Source: JAJRQY01 sp965224435 (GTDB taxonomy: Bacteria; Actinomycetota; Acidimicrobiia; Acidimicrobiales; SZUA-35). From it: a stretch of 64,000 nucleotides of DNA. Positions 1 to 7,524 of this stretch are shown here, piece by piece. The translations under genes and the position numbers were made by a program. The stretch is taken from the NCBI GenBank assembly GCA_965224435.1, contig OZ245048.1, forward strand, positions 2,294,001 through 2,358,000. Reading direction: 5' to 3'. The stretch's first letter is position 1, and every line of letters begins with the position of its first letter. The notes under the pieces are model-generated. The model did no database searches and was not told the origin of the DNA. It saw only the letters and a program-made list of their open reading frames with translations.

Positions 1-1394
1 AATGTCGAAGACTCAAGAGCTCGACGGAGAGATATGCCGTCCGCGGGAGTGATTTCGACTGGATGCGGAAGGTCTTCGGGGCGGCTGCCGTCGAGGAAGA
101 TACCGGCAGACAAGCACACATCGGGCAGTAAATAGCGATGACCACTTGGTTGTTCGGCCAAGACCTGGCCAATGTCTTCACCAACGAGCAGTCCAGTCAC
201 CGCGATGTTGCCACCAAAGAAGCGGTTGGGGACCGTAATGATGCGCACATCGTCACGCTCAAGCGTGGCTACCAGAGGGGCCAGAATCTGGGCCCCATAC
301 TCACTGGTCAGGATACCAACGGGCGCTGTTGCTCGGGGTTTGATCGAGACTGAGGTCAGGCTGTTGCCCGGATCGCCACACGTTGACTGGTCAAGCCGCG
401 GCGCCCGATACCCCTCGGCTGGCGCACCATCGACCCAGGAGAAAAATCCAGACTGGGTGCCGGTGGCAATATCGGTGTCGCCGTGAAATTCGCTCTCGAA
501 TGTTCTGGCCATTCCGATCCCGTCCTCGTGCATGGGGAAACCCTCATACATCTCGGGCTGGGGAAACGGGCGCTGGGCCAGGAGGTAATACTCATCGGCG
601 GCAAATACCAGACGATGGCCAAGGTGGCGCTGGTAGATGCACTGCCAATCCTCGATCAGGTCGACCACTTCGGCCGCTTCAGCCTGGCTATGTGCCCGCA
701 TCTCGGGCTCGTTCGAGTGATCGGAAATGCCAAGGGGAACAACCGCTAGAGATGTGAGTTCAGGGTATTCGTCCAGGACACCGGCCAGAGACTTCTCCAA
801 CTCGGCCCCGCCGTTCACTCCAGGGCAGACAACGAGCTGGCCGTGGATTTCGATGCCATGATCCAGCAACGCCCGCAGCCAGCGAAGGCTGGTCCCTCCG
901 CGCTTGTTACGCAACAGATGGCTGCGCAGCTCCGGGTCCGTGGTGTGGATGCTTACATAGAGCGGTGACAGGCCTTCGGTGATCACCCGCTCGAGGTCAG
1001 CCTCGGTGAACCGGGTGAGGGTGGTGAAGTTTCCGTAGAGGAACGAGAGACGAAAGTCGTCGTCCTTGAGTGACAGGCTCTTTCGCATGCCCGGTGGGAG
1101 CTGGTAGATGAAACAGAACGAGCAGTGGTTGTCGCAGGTTCGAACCTGATCAAACAGGGACGATTGCACCTCGATACCAAGTGCAGCCCCATCGGGTTTG
1201 CCGATCTGGATTGTGCGATCGATTCCACCCCGATCAACCTGGATCTCAAGTTCGGGACCATCGACCAACAGCTGGTAACGAATGACGTCCCGGGGCTGCT
1301 CACCGTTGATGGACACCAAGACATCGCCAACGAGAACGCCAGCATCTGCGGCCGGAGAATCCGGCTGGAGTCCAATTACAAGAGGTAGTGCCAC
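1..1394 (-). CDS. DUF512-family PDZ/radical-SAM protein (3' end beyond window)
   Basis: The frame is open from a GTG at 1394 to the window edge, 464 codons. The N-terminus (about residues 5-65) reads like a PDZ fold. A Cx3Cx2C cluster follows at about residues 87-94 (CDNHCSFC), as expected for a radical-SAM [4Fe-4S] site, and then the GMRKSLSLKDDDFRLSFLYG segment typical of DUF512 proteins. The C-terminal half has the DUF512 pattern (GILTSEYGAQ, PNRFFGGNIAVTGLL, LPDVCLS). Substrate unknown. An in-frame TAG lies three codons upstream, so this GTG is the only usual start, and TAGACT sits 6 bases before it. Only the last residues should be missing. Confidence 0.9.
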   Translation of the reverse strand, partial: MALPLVIGLQPDSPAADAGVLVGDVLVSINGEQPRDVIRYQLLVDGPELEIQVDRGGIDRTIQIGKPDGAALGIEVQSSLFDQVRTCDNHCSFCFIYQLPPGMRKSLSLKDDDFRLSFLYGNFTTLTRFTEADLERVITEGLSPLYVSIHTTDPELRSHLLRNKRGGTSLRWLRALLDHGIEIHGQLVVCPGVNGGAELEKSLAGVLDEYPELTSLAVVPLGISDHSNEPEMRAHSQAEAAEVVDLIEDWQCIYQRHLGHRLVFAADEYYLLAQRPFPQPEMYEGFPMHEDGIGMARTFESEFHGDTDIATGTQSGFFSWVDGAPAEGYRAPRLDQSTCGDPGNSLTSVSIKPRATAPVGILTSEYGAQILAPLVATLERDDVRIITVPNRFFGGNIAVTGLLVGEDIGQVLAEQPSGHRYLLPDVCLSAGIFLDGSRPEDLPHPVEITPADGISLRRALESST

Positions 1395-1400
1395 TCGTGC

Positions 1401-1406
1401 AGTCTA
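1401..1406 (-). promoter_or_regulatory. -10 box for the DUF512 gene (leaderless)
   Basis: TAGACT on the minus strand ends 6 bases before the GTG at 1394, so transcription probably begins at the start codon. No good -35 is seen. It lies head to head with the ispH -10 box. Confidence 0.5.
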
Positions 1407-1415
1407 GGACCGCGC

Positions 1416-1421
1416 TAGCGT
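1416..1421 (+). promoter_or_regulatory. -10 box for ispH
   Basis: TAGCGT ends 8 bases before the ATG at 1430. This supports that ATG over the upstream in-frame GTG at 1388, which would lie upstream of the promoter. Confidence 0.45.
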
Positions 1422-1429
1422 CGAGGGCT

Positions 1430-2506
1430 ATGGCGCCTGACACCAGCCCAGAAACAACGACCGGCGGTATCGCGCAGAGTCGGGTTGACCGTGTCTTGCT
1501 GAGCTCACCACGCGGCTTTTGTGCTGGGGTTGAAATGGCAATCAAGGCCTTGTCGTGGATGGTGCGAAGCTTCGAGGCACCCGTTTATTGCTATCACGAG
1601 ATCGTGCACAACAAGTTGGTGGTGAACCGCTTCATTGACAAGGGCGTGATCTTCGTCGATGACATCGCTGAAGTACCGGAGGGCAGGCCAATCATGCTGT
1701 CGGCCCATGGTTCAGCGCCCGAGGTGGTTGCCGCTGCCCGAGAACGCGGTAGCTACGTGGTTGACGCGGTGTGTCCCCTGGTGACCAAGGTCCATCATGA
1801 GGTCAAGGTGCGAGCAAAGAAAGGCTATCGAATCATCTATATCGGCCATCAGGGCCATGAAGAGGCCGTGGGCACGATGGCTGTGGCACCCAACTCCATC
1901 AGCCGGGTTGAATCCGTCGAAGAGGTCGCCGCCCTGCCTGAATTCGATGAGCCGACGGCGCTCTTGGCTCAGACAACCCTTTCCCATCGAGATTGGGCAA
2001 CCGTGGCCGAAGCAGCCCAACAGCGATTCCCCGACCTGTGGCAACCCGGTCGTTCGGACCTGTGCTTTGCTACTACAAATCGGCAATCAGCCTTGATGGC
2101 CATTGCCGAACAATGCGAGACCTTGATTGTGATTGGCTCATCCAATAGCTCGAACACCACGGCGCTGGCCAAACTGGCCAAGGAGGCTGGCTGTCAGAAC
2201 GTGTACCGAGTGAACGATGCTGAGGAACTGCCAGAGGGCCTGTCTGGAACAGTTGGGGTGACCGCGGGCGCTTCTGCCCCTGAGGACGTGGTGCAAGGCG
2301 TGCTGAGCTTCCTCAATCCTCTTCATGGGGTAGAAGAGGTTCGCATCACCGATGAAGACGAGTACTTCCCACCTCCCCGCAATCTGCGTGAACTCCTGAG
2401 TGCCATTGACACCGTGGCCACTTTCGGTTTCGGCGGATCCGTGCCGAGTCGTCTGGACTTGCAGGACCGCAAGATCGATGCCTCCGATGTGCTGCTCCTG
2501 CTCTAG
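1430..2506 (+). CDS. ispH: 4-hydroxy-3-methylbut-2-enyl diphosphate reductase
   Basis: A 358-residue IspH/LytB, the last enzyme of the MEP isoprenoid pathway, which reduces HMBPP to IPP and DMAPP with a [4Fe-4S] cluster. The three cluster cysteines can be placed in SSPRGFCAGV (Cys31), DAVCPLVTKVHHE and DLCFATTNRQ. The acid/base region GHQGHEEAVGTM is intact. Start at ATG 1430 is preferred because a TAGCGT box lies 8 bases upstream; a longer GTG start at 1388 would overlap the divergent gene. The 3' end runs into a 19-bp tandem repeat that supplies the last codons and the stop. Monocistronic by context. Confidence 0.95.
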   Translation: MAPDTSPETTTGGIAQSRVDRVLLSSPRGFCAGVEMAIKALSWMVRSFEAPVYCYHEIVHNKLVVNRFIDKGVIFVDDIAEVPEGRPIMLSAHGSAPEVVAAARERGSYVVDAVCPLVTKVHHEVKVRAKKGYRIIYIGHQGHEEAVGTMAVAPNSISRVESVEEVAALPEFDEPTALLAQTTLSHRDWATVAEAAQQRFPDLWQPGRSDLCFATTNRQSALMAIAEQCETLIVIGSSNSSNTTALAKLAKEAGCQNVYRVNDAEELPEGLSGTVGVTAGASAPEDVVQGVLSFLNPLHGVEEVRITDEDEYFPPPRNLRELLSAIDTVATFGFGGSVPSRLDLQDRKIDASDVLLLL

Positions 2507-2569
2507 TAGCCTGCTCCTGCTCTAGCAGCCTGGTCCTGCTTTTGCTGACTGGTCCTGCTACTCCCCGCC
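2494..2569. repeat. 19-bp tandem repeat, four copies, at ispH 3' end
   Basis: Unit GCTCCTGCTCTAGTAGCCT at 2494-2512 is repeated at 2513-2531 with one change, and more loosely at 2532-2550 and from 2551. The first copy contains the ispH stop codon; the last abuts the stop of the convergent CYTH gene. Confidence 0.75.
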
Positions 2570-3072
2570 TACTGTTGCTTCCAGCTTGTGAACGGCCTGC
2601 TACTCAGACTGGAGTTGTAGTAACGACCGTCTGAGGTGACCTCGACCCCGAGCCATTCGGGCCGGGCGAAGTGTTCGTCTTCGGAACGGAGTTCGATCTC
2701 GGCCACGATCAGGCCCTGATTGAGATCGTAGAACTCGTCAACTTCCCATGAGTGCCCAGCGACTTCACTGACATAGCGAGTCTTGTCCACGATGTTGTCG
2801 CACAACGTGTCCAGCATCTCCTGGGCCTCAGAAACTGGGATCCCATATTCATACTCGGCTCGGGTTGCACCAACGGTCTCCCCCTTGATAGTCAGCCAGG
2901 CTTGCTCGTTGCCATCAGTCGCTCCATCGTGCTCGCTCCTACTCACACGGACCCGGACCACGGATGTCTTGCTCGTGGAGATGTAGCCCTGACCCATCCG
3001 TACAGCTCTCCCCTTTTTCCATCCCTCCGAACCGGGTTTGACCAGAAACTTCCGCTCAATCTCTATGCCCAC
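2569..3072 (-). CDS. CYTH domain protein
   Basis: About 167 residues. The N-terminus carries the CYTH signature ExExK (EIERK, residues 4-8), followed by alternating charged strands (VRVRVSR, AWLTIKGE, VAEIELRSEDE) that form the triphosphate tunnel of this family. CYTH proteins bind or hydrolyse organic or inorganic triphosphates with Mg or Mn; the substrate cannot be told here. The GTG at 3072 puts the signature at the usual position; in-frame sequence upstream lies inside plsC. It follows plsC by 10 bases, so it is probably the third gene of a cmk-plsC-CYTH operon. Confidence 0.85.
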   Translation of the reverse strand: MGIEIERKFLVKPGSEGWKKGRAVRMGQGYISTSKTSVVRVRVSRSEHDGATDGNEQAWLTIKGETVGATRAEYEYGIPVSEAQEMLDTLCDNIVDKTRYVSEVAGHSWEVDEFYDLNQGLIVAEIELRSEDEHFARPEWLGVEVTSDGRYYNSSLSSRPFTSWKQQ

Positions 3073-3082
3073 AACAGTGTCA

Positions 3083-3796
3083 TCATTTGATCCTCGCGAC
3101 GCCCGCTTGGACTTGGGCCCGGTCGAACAAGTCTTGCAATTCCTCGTGGAGTTCAGTCGTCGTAGCCTTGATCTGAGAGCGTTTGACGCGTTCGCCATCG
3201 GACGAGGATGGTGGTTGAATCGGTCGACCAATGATGATGGTCATCTTTCGAGGCCGGATGAGCTTCTTCCCCTTTGGCCAGGCGCGAGCTGCTCCGCCGA
3301 AACCGACTGGAATGATGGGGACACGGGCTCGGGCAGCAAGGAAGGCGGCACCTTCTTTGAGTGGCTGCACCTCCGGCCCTTCGAAACGCGTCGATTCGGG
3401 GAAGATGACGAGAGGCTCTCCTCGTCTCAGGAGCTCCTCGGCGACCCGCAGAGCGGCGCGGTCGGTGCTACCACGTTCGATCGGGAAGCCTCCGACCGCT
3501 TGCAGCGCCCAACCAATACCCGGAGTAGAAAAATAGTTCTCCGCTCCCATGAAGCGCAGGAGTCTGGGTGACGTCATCGCCGCGGCTGGGGTGTCGATAA
3601 ATGAGCGGTGACCTCCCGGAGCGAGAATGAAGCCCCCGGAGGTCGGAATGTGCTCGCTACCCGTAATCGACAGGCGAGTCCATGCCTTGAACAGTCCAAG
3701 GGCAAACACGCGGAATCCGCGGTAAAACAAGCGAGAGCCCCGACTCATGTCGATCGACTGACTAGACACATCCTGATCGTTCACTACTTCGGTCAC
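3083..3796 (-). CDS. plsC: 1-acyl-sn-glycerol-3-phosphate acyltransferase family
   Basis: A 237-residue PlsC-type acyltransferase that would move an acyl chain to lysophosphatidic acid at the membrane. The catalytic HX4D motif is HRSFID (His63, Asp68). The substrate-binding block FPESTRFEG follows at about 132-140, and GGFPIERG lies between them. Its ATG overlaps the cmk stop by 4 bases (ATGA), giving translational coupling. PlsC-like proteins next to cmk are common in Actinobacteria. Which acyl acceptor it prefers is not shown by sequence. Confidence 0.88.
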   Translation of the reverse strand: MTEVVNDQDVSSQSIDMSRGSRLFYRGFRVFALGLFKAWTRLSITGSEHIPTSGGFILAPGGHRSFIDTPAAAMTSPRLLRFMGAENYFSTPGIGWALQAVGGFPIERGSTDRAALRVAEELLRRGEPLVIFPESTRFEGPEVQPLKEGAAFLAARARVPIIPVGFGGAARAWPKGKKLIRPRKMTIIIGRPIQPPSSSDGERVKRSQIKATTTELHEELQDLFDRAQVQAGVARIK

Positions 3797-4464
3797 CGGG
3801 CCAGATCCACCTGGCGACTAATCAGGGCCACGACCTCGTCAATGGATAGCTCGCTGGTGTCTACTTCAATGGCTCCATCAGCCTGGCGGAGCGGATCCTG
3901 CTTGCGTTCTGAGTCCATGGCGTCTCGCCGGCTAATGTCGGCGGCGATCTCTGCCACTGACTGGCGACTTCCCTCGCCAGCACGGCGCGAGGCCCGAACC
4001 TCGGGCGTAGCGGTGAGGTAGACCTTGAGTAGAGCATTCGGGAATACGGCGGTACCGATATCTCGTCCTTCGAGGACTCCGCCACCTCGTTCAGCGGCCC
4101 ACTCTCGTTGTCGGCTGACCAGCTCGGCTCGCACAGCTGGGATGGCGGCAACCATCGAGACCGCTGCGGTCACTGCTTGGCCGCGTATTTCGTTGCTGAC
4201 GTCGATCCCATCAACGGTCACCGTTCCGTCTTGGGAGAGCCCAAGCTGCATGTTTCGAGCAATCCAGCCGACAGCATCATCGATGGATCGATCAGACAGG
4301 TCCAGGCCTTGCAACAAGACGGCGTAGGTGACGGCCCGGTACATGGCTCCGGTGTCCAAGTACTCCATCTCCAACATGTCGGCTAGCCGCCGGGCGATGG
4401 TTGACTTACCAGAGCCTGCGGGGCCGTCAATAGCGATTACCTGGAGGGGGCGATCAGAAGTCAC
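3793..4464 (-). CDS. cmk: cytidylate kinase
   Basis: A 223-residue CMP/dCMP kinase (CMP + ATP to CDP + ADP). P-loop GPAGSGKST is near the N-terminus, then the NMP-binding segment LDTGAMYRAVTYA and the GRDIGTAVFPNA block with its conserved Arg-Asp. The C-terminal ASRRAGEGSRQSVAEIA segment covers the lid region. GTG 4464 is chosen because TAGCGT lies 6 bases upstream; a TTG at 4467 is the alternative. First gene of the cmk-plsC-CYTH unit. Confidence 0.95.
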   Translation of the reverse strand: MTSDRPLQVIAIDGPAGSGKSTIARRLADMLEMEYLDTGAMYRAVTYAVLLQGLDLSDRSIDDAVGWIARNMQLGLSQDGTVTVDGIDVSNEIRGQAVTAAVSMVAAIPAVRAELVSRQREWAAERGGGVLEGRDIGTAVFPNALLKVYLTATPEVRASRRAGEGSRQSVAEIAADISRRDAMDSERKQDPLRQADGAIEVDTSELSIDEVVALISRQVDLAR

Positions 4465-4470
4465 CAAATC

Positions 4471-4476
4471 ACGCTA
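4471..4476 (-). promoter_or_regulatory. -10 box for cmk (leaderless)
   Basis: TAGCGT on the minus strand, 6 bases before GTG 4464. Confidence 0.45.
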
Positions 4477-4548
4477 GGCCCTTGTTCATCGGATCCACGA
4501 GCAATTCGTCGTTCGTCATGCTTCGACAGTAATCTGCATTGTCTTCAT

Positions 4549-5622
4549 CTAGTCCAGCTCGCGCGAGGTGGGGCGGTAGCCGCGGGCGATGAGACCACCG
4601 AGCAAGCGTTCTGCCAAAGCAGCATCAATGATCACCGTCATCATTCCCTTGCGACCCTCCCCCGAGTGACTCAGGCCGAGGTCAAAGATGTTGACATCTA
4701 ACTCGGCCGCCAGATTGGCAATGGCAGCAATCTCACCGGGACGATCAGGAATGGGAATGGTGAGTTCGGCCATCTTCTCGGCCACACCAAACCCAGTTGG
4801 CAGATTGATTCGCGCCGCCCGGGCCCGTTCCAATAGCTCCAAGAGCTTGCCCGAATCGTTGGACTCGACCTGGGAGCGCACGTCGGTCAGCGCCTCAATC
4901 AGCCGGTCCAGGCTGCCAACAATCGCTTCCCGGTTGGCCACACAAATATCAGGCCAGATCGAAGCCCGACCGGCCGAAATCCTGGTCATGTCCCGGAAAC
5001 CGCCGGCGGCGAGCCGCAGCAATGCCCTGTGCTCGACCGATGAGTCATCGGCCAGACACATCAGTGTCGCCGCCGTCAGGTGAGGGACGTGGCTGACTTG
5101 AGCCACCATCTGGTCGTGCACATGTGGCTCTAGTGCGATGGTCTCCGCTCCCATGGAGCGCACCGCGGCACGAACGGTGGCAAAAGCCTGCTCGTCGGTG
5201 GAGGGGGTCGGAGTCAAAACCCACATTGCCCCTTCGAACAAGCCAGCCTTGGCCCCGGCAATTCCGTCTTGCTCAGATCCGGCCATGGGATGCCCACCGA
5301 CAAAGCGGGAATCATCAATCAGGCTGCAAATCTCCCTTTTGGTCGAACCAACATCGGTGATCACTCCCGACGACGACGCCAGGGCCTCATTCACCAGCTC
5401 GGGGATGGAGCCGACCGGGGTGGCGATCACGGTTAGCTCTGCGTCTGGGTCGAGGCCCTCGGCATCGATGGCACCCAACTCCAGTGCCTTAGCTGTCACC
5501 CCAGCCCCACTGTCGAGGCCAGTCACATACCAACCCTGACCCCGCAAGGCCATTCCAACGGATCCGCCGATCAGTCCAGTGCCAACGATCTGGGCCCGAC
5601 GCTGGGTGCCATTTTCGCTCAC
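4549..5622 (-). CDS. tyrA: prephenate dehydrogenase with ACT domain
   Basis: A 357-residue TyrA that oxidatively decarboxylates prephenate to 4-hydroxyphenylpyruvate for tyrosine. The Rossmann motif GTGLIGGSVG is at the N-terminus. Family blocks DVGSTKREI, FVGGHPMAGSEQDGI and HDQMVAQVSHVPHLTA follow; the histidine of the last block is in the catalytic region. Residues about 285-357 (PIPDRPGEIAAIANLA...) look like an ACT domain, suggesting feedback control by an aromatic amino acid. The ATG overlaps the aroH stop by 4 bases, so chorismate mutase and TyrA form a two-gene tyrosine unit. Confidence 0.94.
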   Translation of the reverse strand: MSENGTQRRAQIVGTGLIGGSVGMALRGQGWYVTGLDSGAGVTAKALELGAIDAEGLDPDAELTVIATPVGSIPELVNEALASSSGVITDVGSTKREICSLIDDSRFVGGHPMAGSEQDGIAGAKAGLFEGAMWVLTPTPSTDEQAFATVRAAVRSMGAETIALEPHVHDQMVAQVSHVPHLTAATLMCLADDSSVEHRALLRLAAGGFRDMTRISAGRASIWPDICVANREAIVGSLDRLIEALTDVRSQVESNDSGKLLELLERARAARINLPTGFGVAEKMAELTIPIPDRPGEIAAIANLAAELDVNIFDLGLSHSGEGRKGMMTVIIDAALAERLLGGLIARGYRPTSRELD

Positions 5623-6011
5623 GACGCTATGACCAGTTGCTCGTCACCAGGCTCGGCAAGCTCGGGGCGTAGAACAGTCGCTCCTGCCAGGAACACGTGA
5701 CGAAGATCGGCACGCGCAGTTCCTGTCTCGATGTGCAGCATCAGTCGGATACACAAGGCCAAGCTGCCTTCGACATCCATCTCTTGGGTGCACAACAGGG
5801 GCACGTCAACGAGTCCAAATGTGCGGGCAGCAGCTGCCGGCGGTGCACTACGAATGTCCTTGGTGGCCGAGAACAAGATGCTCACGACATCGTCATGCCC
5901 AAGCTCGTTTCGTTCATACAGGGTGGTCAGGATCCGGGTAACGGCAGCGCTGATGTTTTGGGGTTGATCGCTCTCGATGGTGATCGCCCCTCGTAGGGCC
6001 AAGACAGACAT
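5619..6011 (-). CDS. aroH: chorismate mutase, AroH type
   Basis: A 130-residue monofunctional chorismate mutase of the trimeric AroH class (chorismate to prephenate). Family features visible: LRGAITI near the N-terminus with the active-site Arg7, the FSATKDIRSAPPAAAAR block, PLLCTQEMDV with the conserved Cys, and the C-terminal HVFLAGATVLRPEL. It feeds the product straight to the overlapping tyrA. Its -10 box overlaps the stop codon of the upstream rluB gene, so it has its own leaderless promoter. Confidence 0.93.
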   Translation of the reverse strand: MSVLALRGAITIESDQPQNISAAVTRILTTLYERNELGHDDVVSILFSATKDIRSAPPAAAARTFGLVDVPLLCTQEMDVEGSLALCIRLMLHIETGTARADLRHVFLAGATVLRPELAEPGDEQLVIAS

Positions 6012-6017
6012 CGGCGC

Positions 6018-6023
6018 AGACTA
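6018..6023 (-). promoter_or_regulatory. -10 box for aroH-tyrA (leaderless), inside the rluB stop
   Basis: TAGTCT on the minus strand, 6 bases before the aroH ATG at 6011. Its TAG is also the rluB stop codon (6021-6023). Confidence 0.45.
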
Positions 6024-6776
6024 GCGGGGTTCGACCGCTCGCTGTAACTCCAGCAACTCATCTCGGCTGAGTTCGCGCCAGCTCCCCGGCTTGAGTCGGG
6101 TATCAGTGATCGGTCCGATCCTGGTACGCACCAAGCGACGGACAGGGTGACCAATGGCCTCGCACATGCGTCGGACTTGGCGGTTGCGGCCCTCATGAAT
6201 AGTGAGCTTGATCATGCCAGGAGCGACGGTTGAGGCCTGAGCGGGCAGGCTCGGGCCATCGTCAAGTTCGACCCCCTCACGCAACATGCGAAGGGATGCT
6301 CGACTGGGAATCCCTTCCACGTGAACCAGGTATTCCTTCTCGATGCCGAAACTGGGATGGGTGAGGCGGTGAGCGAGCTTGCCATCGTTGGTCATGATGA
6401 TCAGACCTTCGGTGTCCATGTCGAGGCGGCCGACGGAGAACACTCGTGGCTCATCCGGTACCAGCTGGATCACGGTTTTACGATCATGGGTGTCCTCGGC
6501 CGTAGTTACCACCCCAACCGGCTTGTTCAGCAGATAGGTGACGGTGTCGGGCATGGAGGAGAGCACAACTCCGTCAACCTCGATCTCATCGACGTCGGGA
6601 TGAACCCGAGCGCCCAGAACTGCCAACTCACCGTTGACCTTGACTCGCCCATCAGCAATCAGATCTTCGTTGACTCGGCGACTACCGACCCCCATGCGGG
6701 CCATGACCTTCTGCAGACGATCACCGTCGGGATGCTCCGGTGGCGCCTCATCAGATGCCGTTTCTTCGGTCGTCAC
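6021..6776 (-). CDS. rluB: 23S rRNA pseudouridine synthase, RluB/RsuA family
   Basis: A 251-residue RsuA/RluB-type enzyme. An S4 RNA-binding domain (about residues 20-75: DRLQKVMARMGVGSRR..., GRVKVNG) precedes the catalytic domain with VGRLDMDTEGLI, which contains the catalytic Asp, and the closing EGRNRQVRRMCEAIGHPVRRL. The family makes pseudouridine in 23S rRNA (E. coli position 2605). The GTG at 6776 overlaps the stop of a decoy mini-ORF (GTGA) produced by a 17-bp tandem repeat. The position after scpB is the usual one in Actinobacteria. Confidence 0.93.
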   Translation of the reverse strand: MTTEETASDEAPPEHPDGDRLQKVMARMGVGSRRVNEDLIADGRVKVNGELAVLGARVHPDVDEIEVDGVVLSSMPDTVTYLLNKPVGVVTTAEDTHDRKTVIQLVPDEPRVFSVGRLDMDTEGLIIMTNDGKLAHRLTHPSFGIEKEYLVHVEGIPSRASLRMLREGVELDDGPSLPAQASTVAPGMIKLTIHEGRNRQVRRMCEAIGHPVRRLVRTRIGPITDTRLKPGSWRELSRDELLELQRAVEPR

Positions 6777-6810
6777 GCAAGCTCAGTCGTCATGCAAGTT
6801 CAGTCGTCAT
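6773..6810 (-). other. two coupled mini-ORFs (MTTELA) between scpB and rluB
   Basis: ATG 6810 to TGA 6790 and ATG 6793 to TGA 6773 both encode MTTELA. Each stop overlaps the next start (ATGA, then GTGA of rluB). The first ATG lies inside the end of scpB (stop 6800-6802). They come from near copies of the unit ATGACGACTGAACTTGC; rluB itself begins MTTE. Probably a duplicated start region; whether they are translated is unknown. Confidence 0.6.
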
Positions 6811-7522
6811 GATGTGGCGCGTCATCTTCTTCGGAGGCCTCATCTTCTGTGAGGACGAGTTGGGTATCTTCGGGTCCGACTCGCAGGGTGTCCTCTAGGG
6901 CTTCAACCACCGCAGCCGAAGGAACAAACTCACCCAGTGGCGGAAGGTCCTGCACCGAGGCAATGCCGAGGCGTTCCAAGAACATCACCGTGGTACCAAA
7001 CAAGATTGCTTGGCCAGGTCCGTCGTCGCGTGCGACCTCTTCAACAAAACCCCGCTGCTCAAGGGTTCGCAATACTCCGTCGACGTTGACACCACGAATG
7101 GAACTGGCTTGGGCTCGGGAGATTGGCTGCTTGTAGGCAATGATGGCCAGCGTCTCAAGCGCCGCTCCAGACAAGCGAGCCGTCTGCCCCTCCCGTACAT
7201 AGCGCTCCACATAGTCGGCGAGTTCACCGTGGCTCTGGTAGCGCCAGCCCCCGGCCACCTCAGCAAACTGGAAACCGCGCTCTTGGCTGGCGTAGCCCGA
7301 GGCTAGTTCTTGACAAATAGCCCGGATCGTGGCCACTGGCAGCTCGGTAACCTGAGCAAGCACGGTCTCTGGGACTGGATCGGTTGAAACCATGACAATG
7401 GCTTCAATAGCTCGGGCAGCCAGGCTCAACGCATCCAGCGATGGTGGTCCGGGAGCAGGCGCTACTTGCTCGCTCAGCGGCAAGTCTTCGCCTGCTAGGT
7501 CGTCACTAACGTTTTCGCTCAC
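6800..7522 (-). CDS. scpB: segregation and condensation protein B
   Basis: A 240-residue ScpB, the winged-helix partner that joins ScpA and SMC in the chromosome-condensing complex. Recognisable core: AARAIEAIVMVSTDPVPETVLAQ, SGAALETLAIIAYKQPISRAQ, IRGVNVDGVLRTLEQRGFVEE, and PILFGTT-like QAILFGTTVMFLERLG. The C-terminus is very acidic (EDEASEEDDAPHHDD). The start GTG 7522 comes 2 bases after the scpA stop; a longer frame would run into scpA. Operon scpA-scpB-rluB. Confidence 0.94.
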   Translation of the reverse strand: MSENVSDDLAGEDLPLSEQVAPAPGPPSLDALSLAARAIEAIVMVSTDPVPETVLAQVTELPVATIRAICQELASGYASQERGFQFAEVAGGWRYQSHGELADYVERYVREGQTARLSGAALETLAIIAYKQPISRAQASSIRGVNVDGVLRTLEQRGFVEEVARDDGPGQAILFGTTVMFLERLGIASVQDLPPLGEFVPSAAVVEALEDTLRVGPEDTQLVLTEDEASEEDDAPHHDD

Positions 7523-7524
7523 TA

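Noticed and set aside
383..757. Plus-strand open frames opposite the DUF512 gene
   Set aside because: Shadow frames of a clear, full-domain radical-SAM gene on the minus strand.
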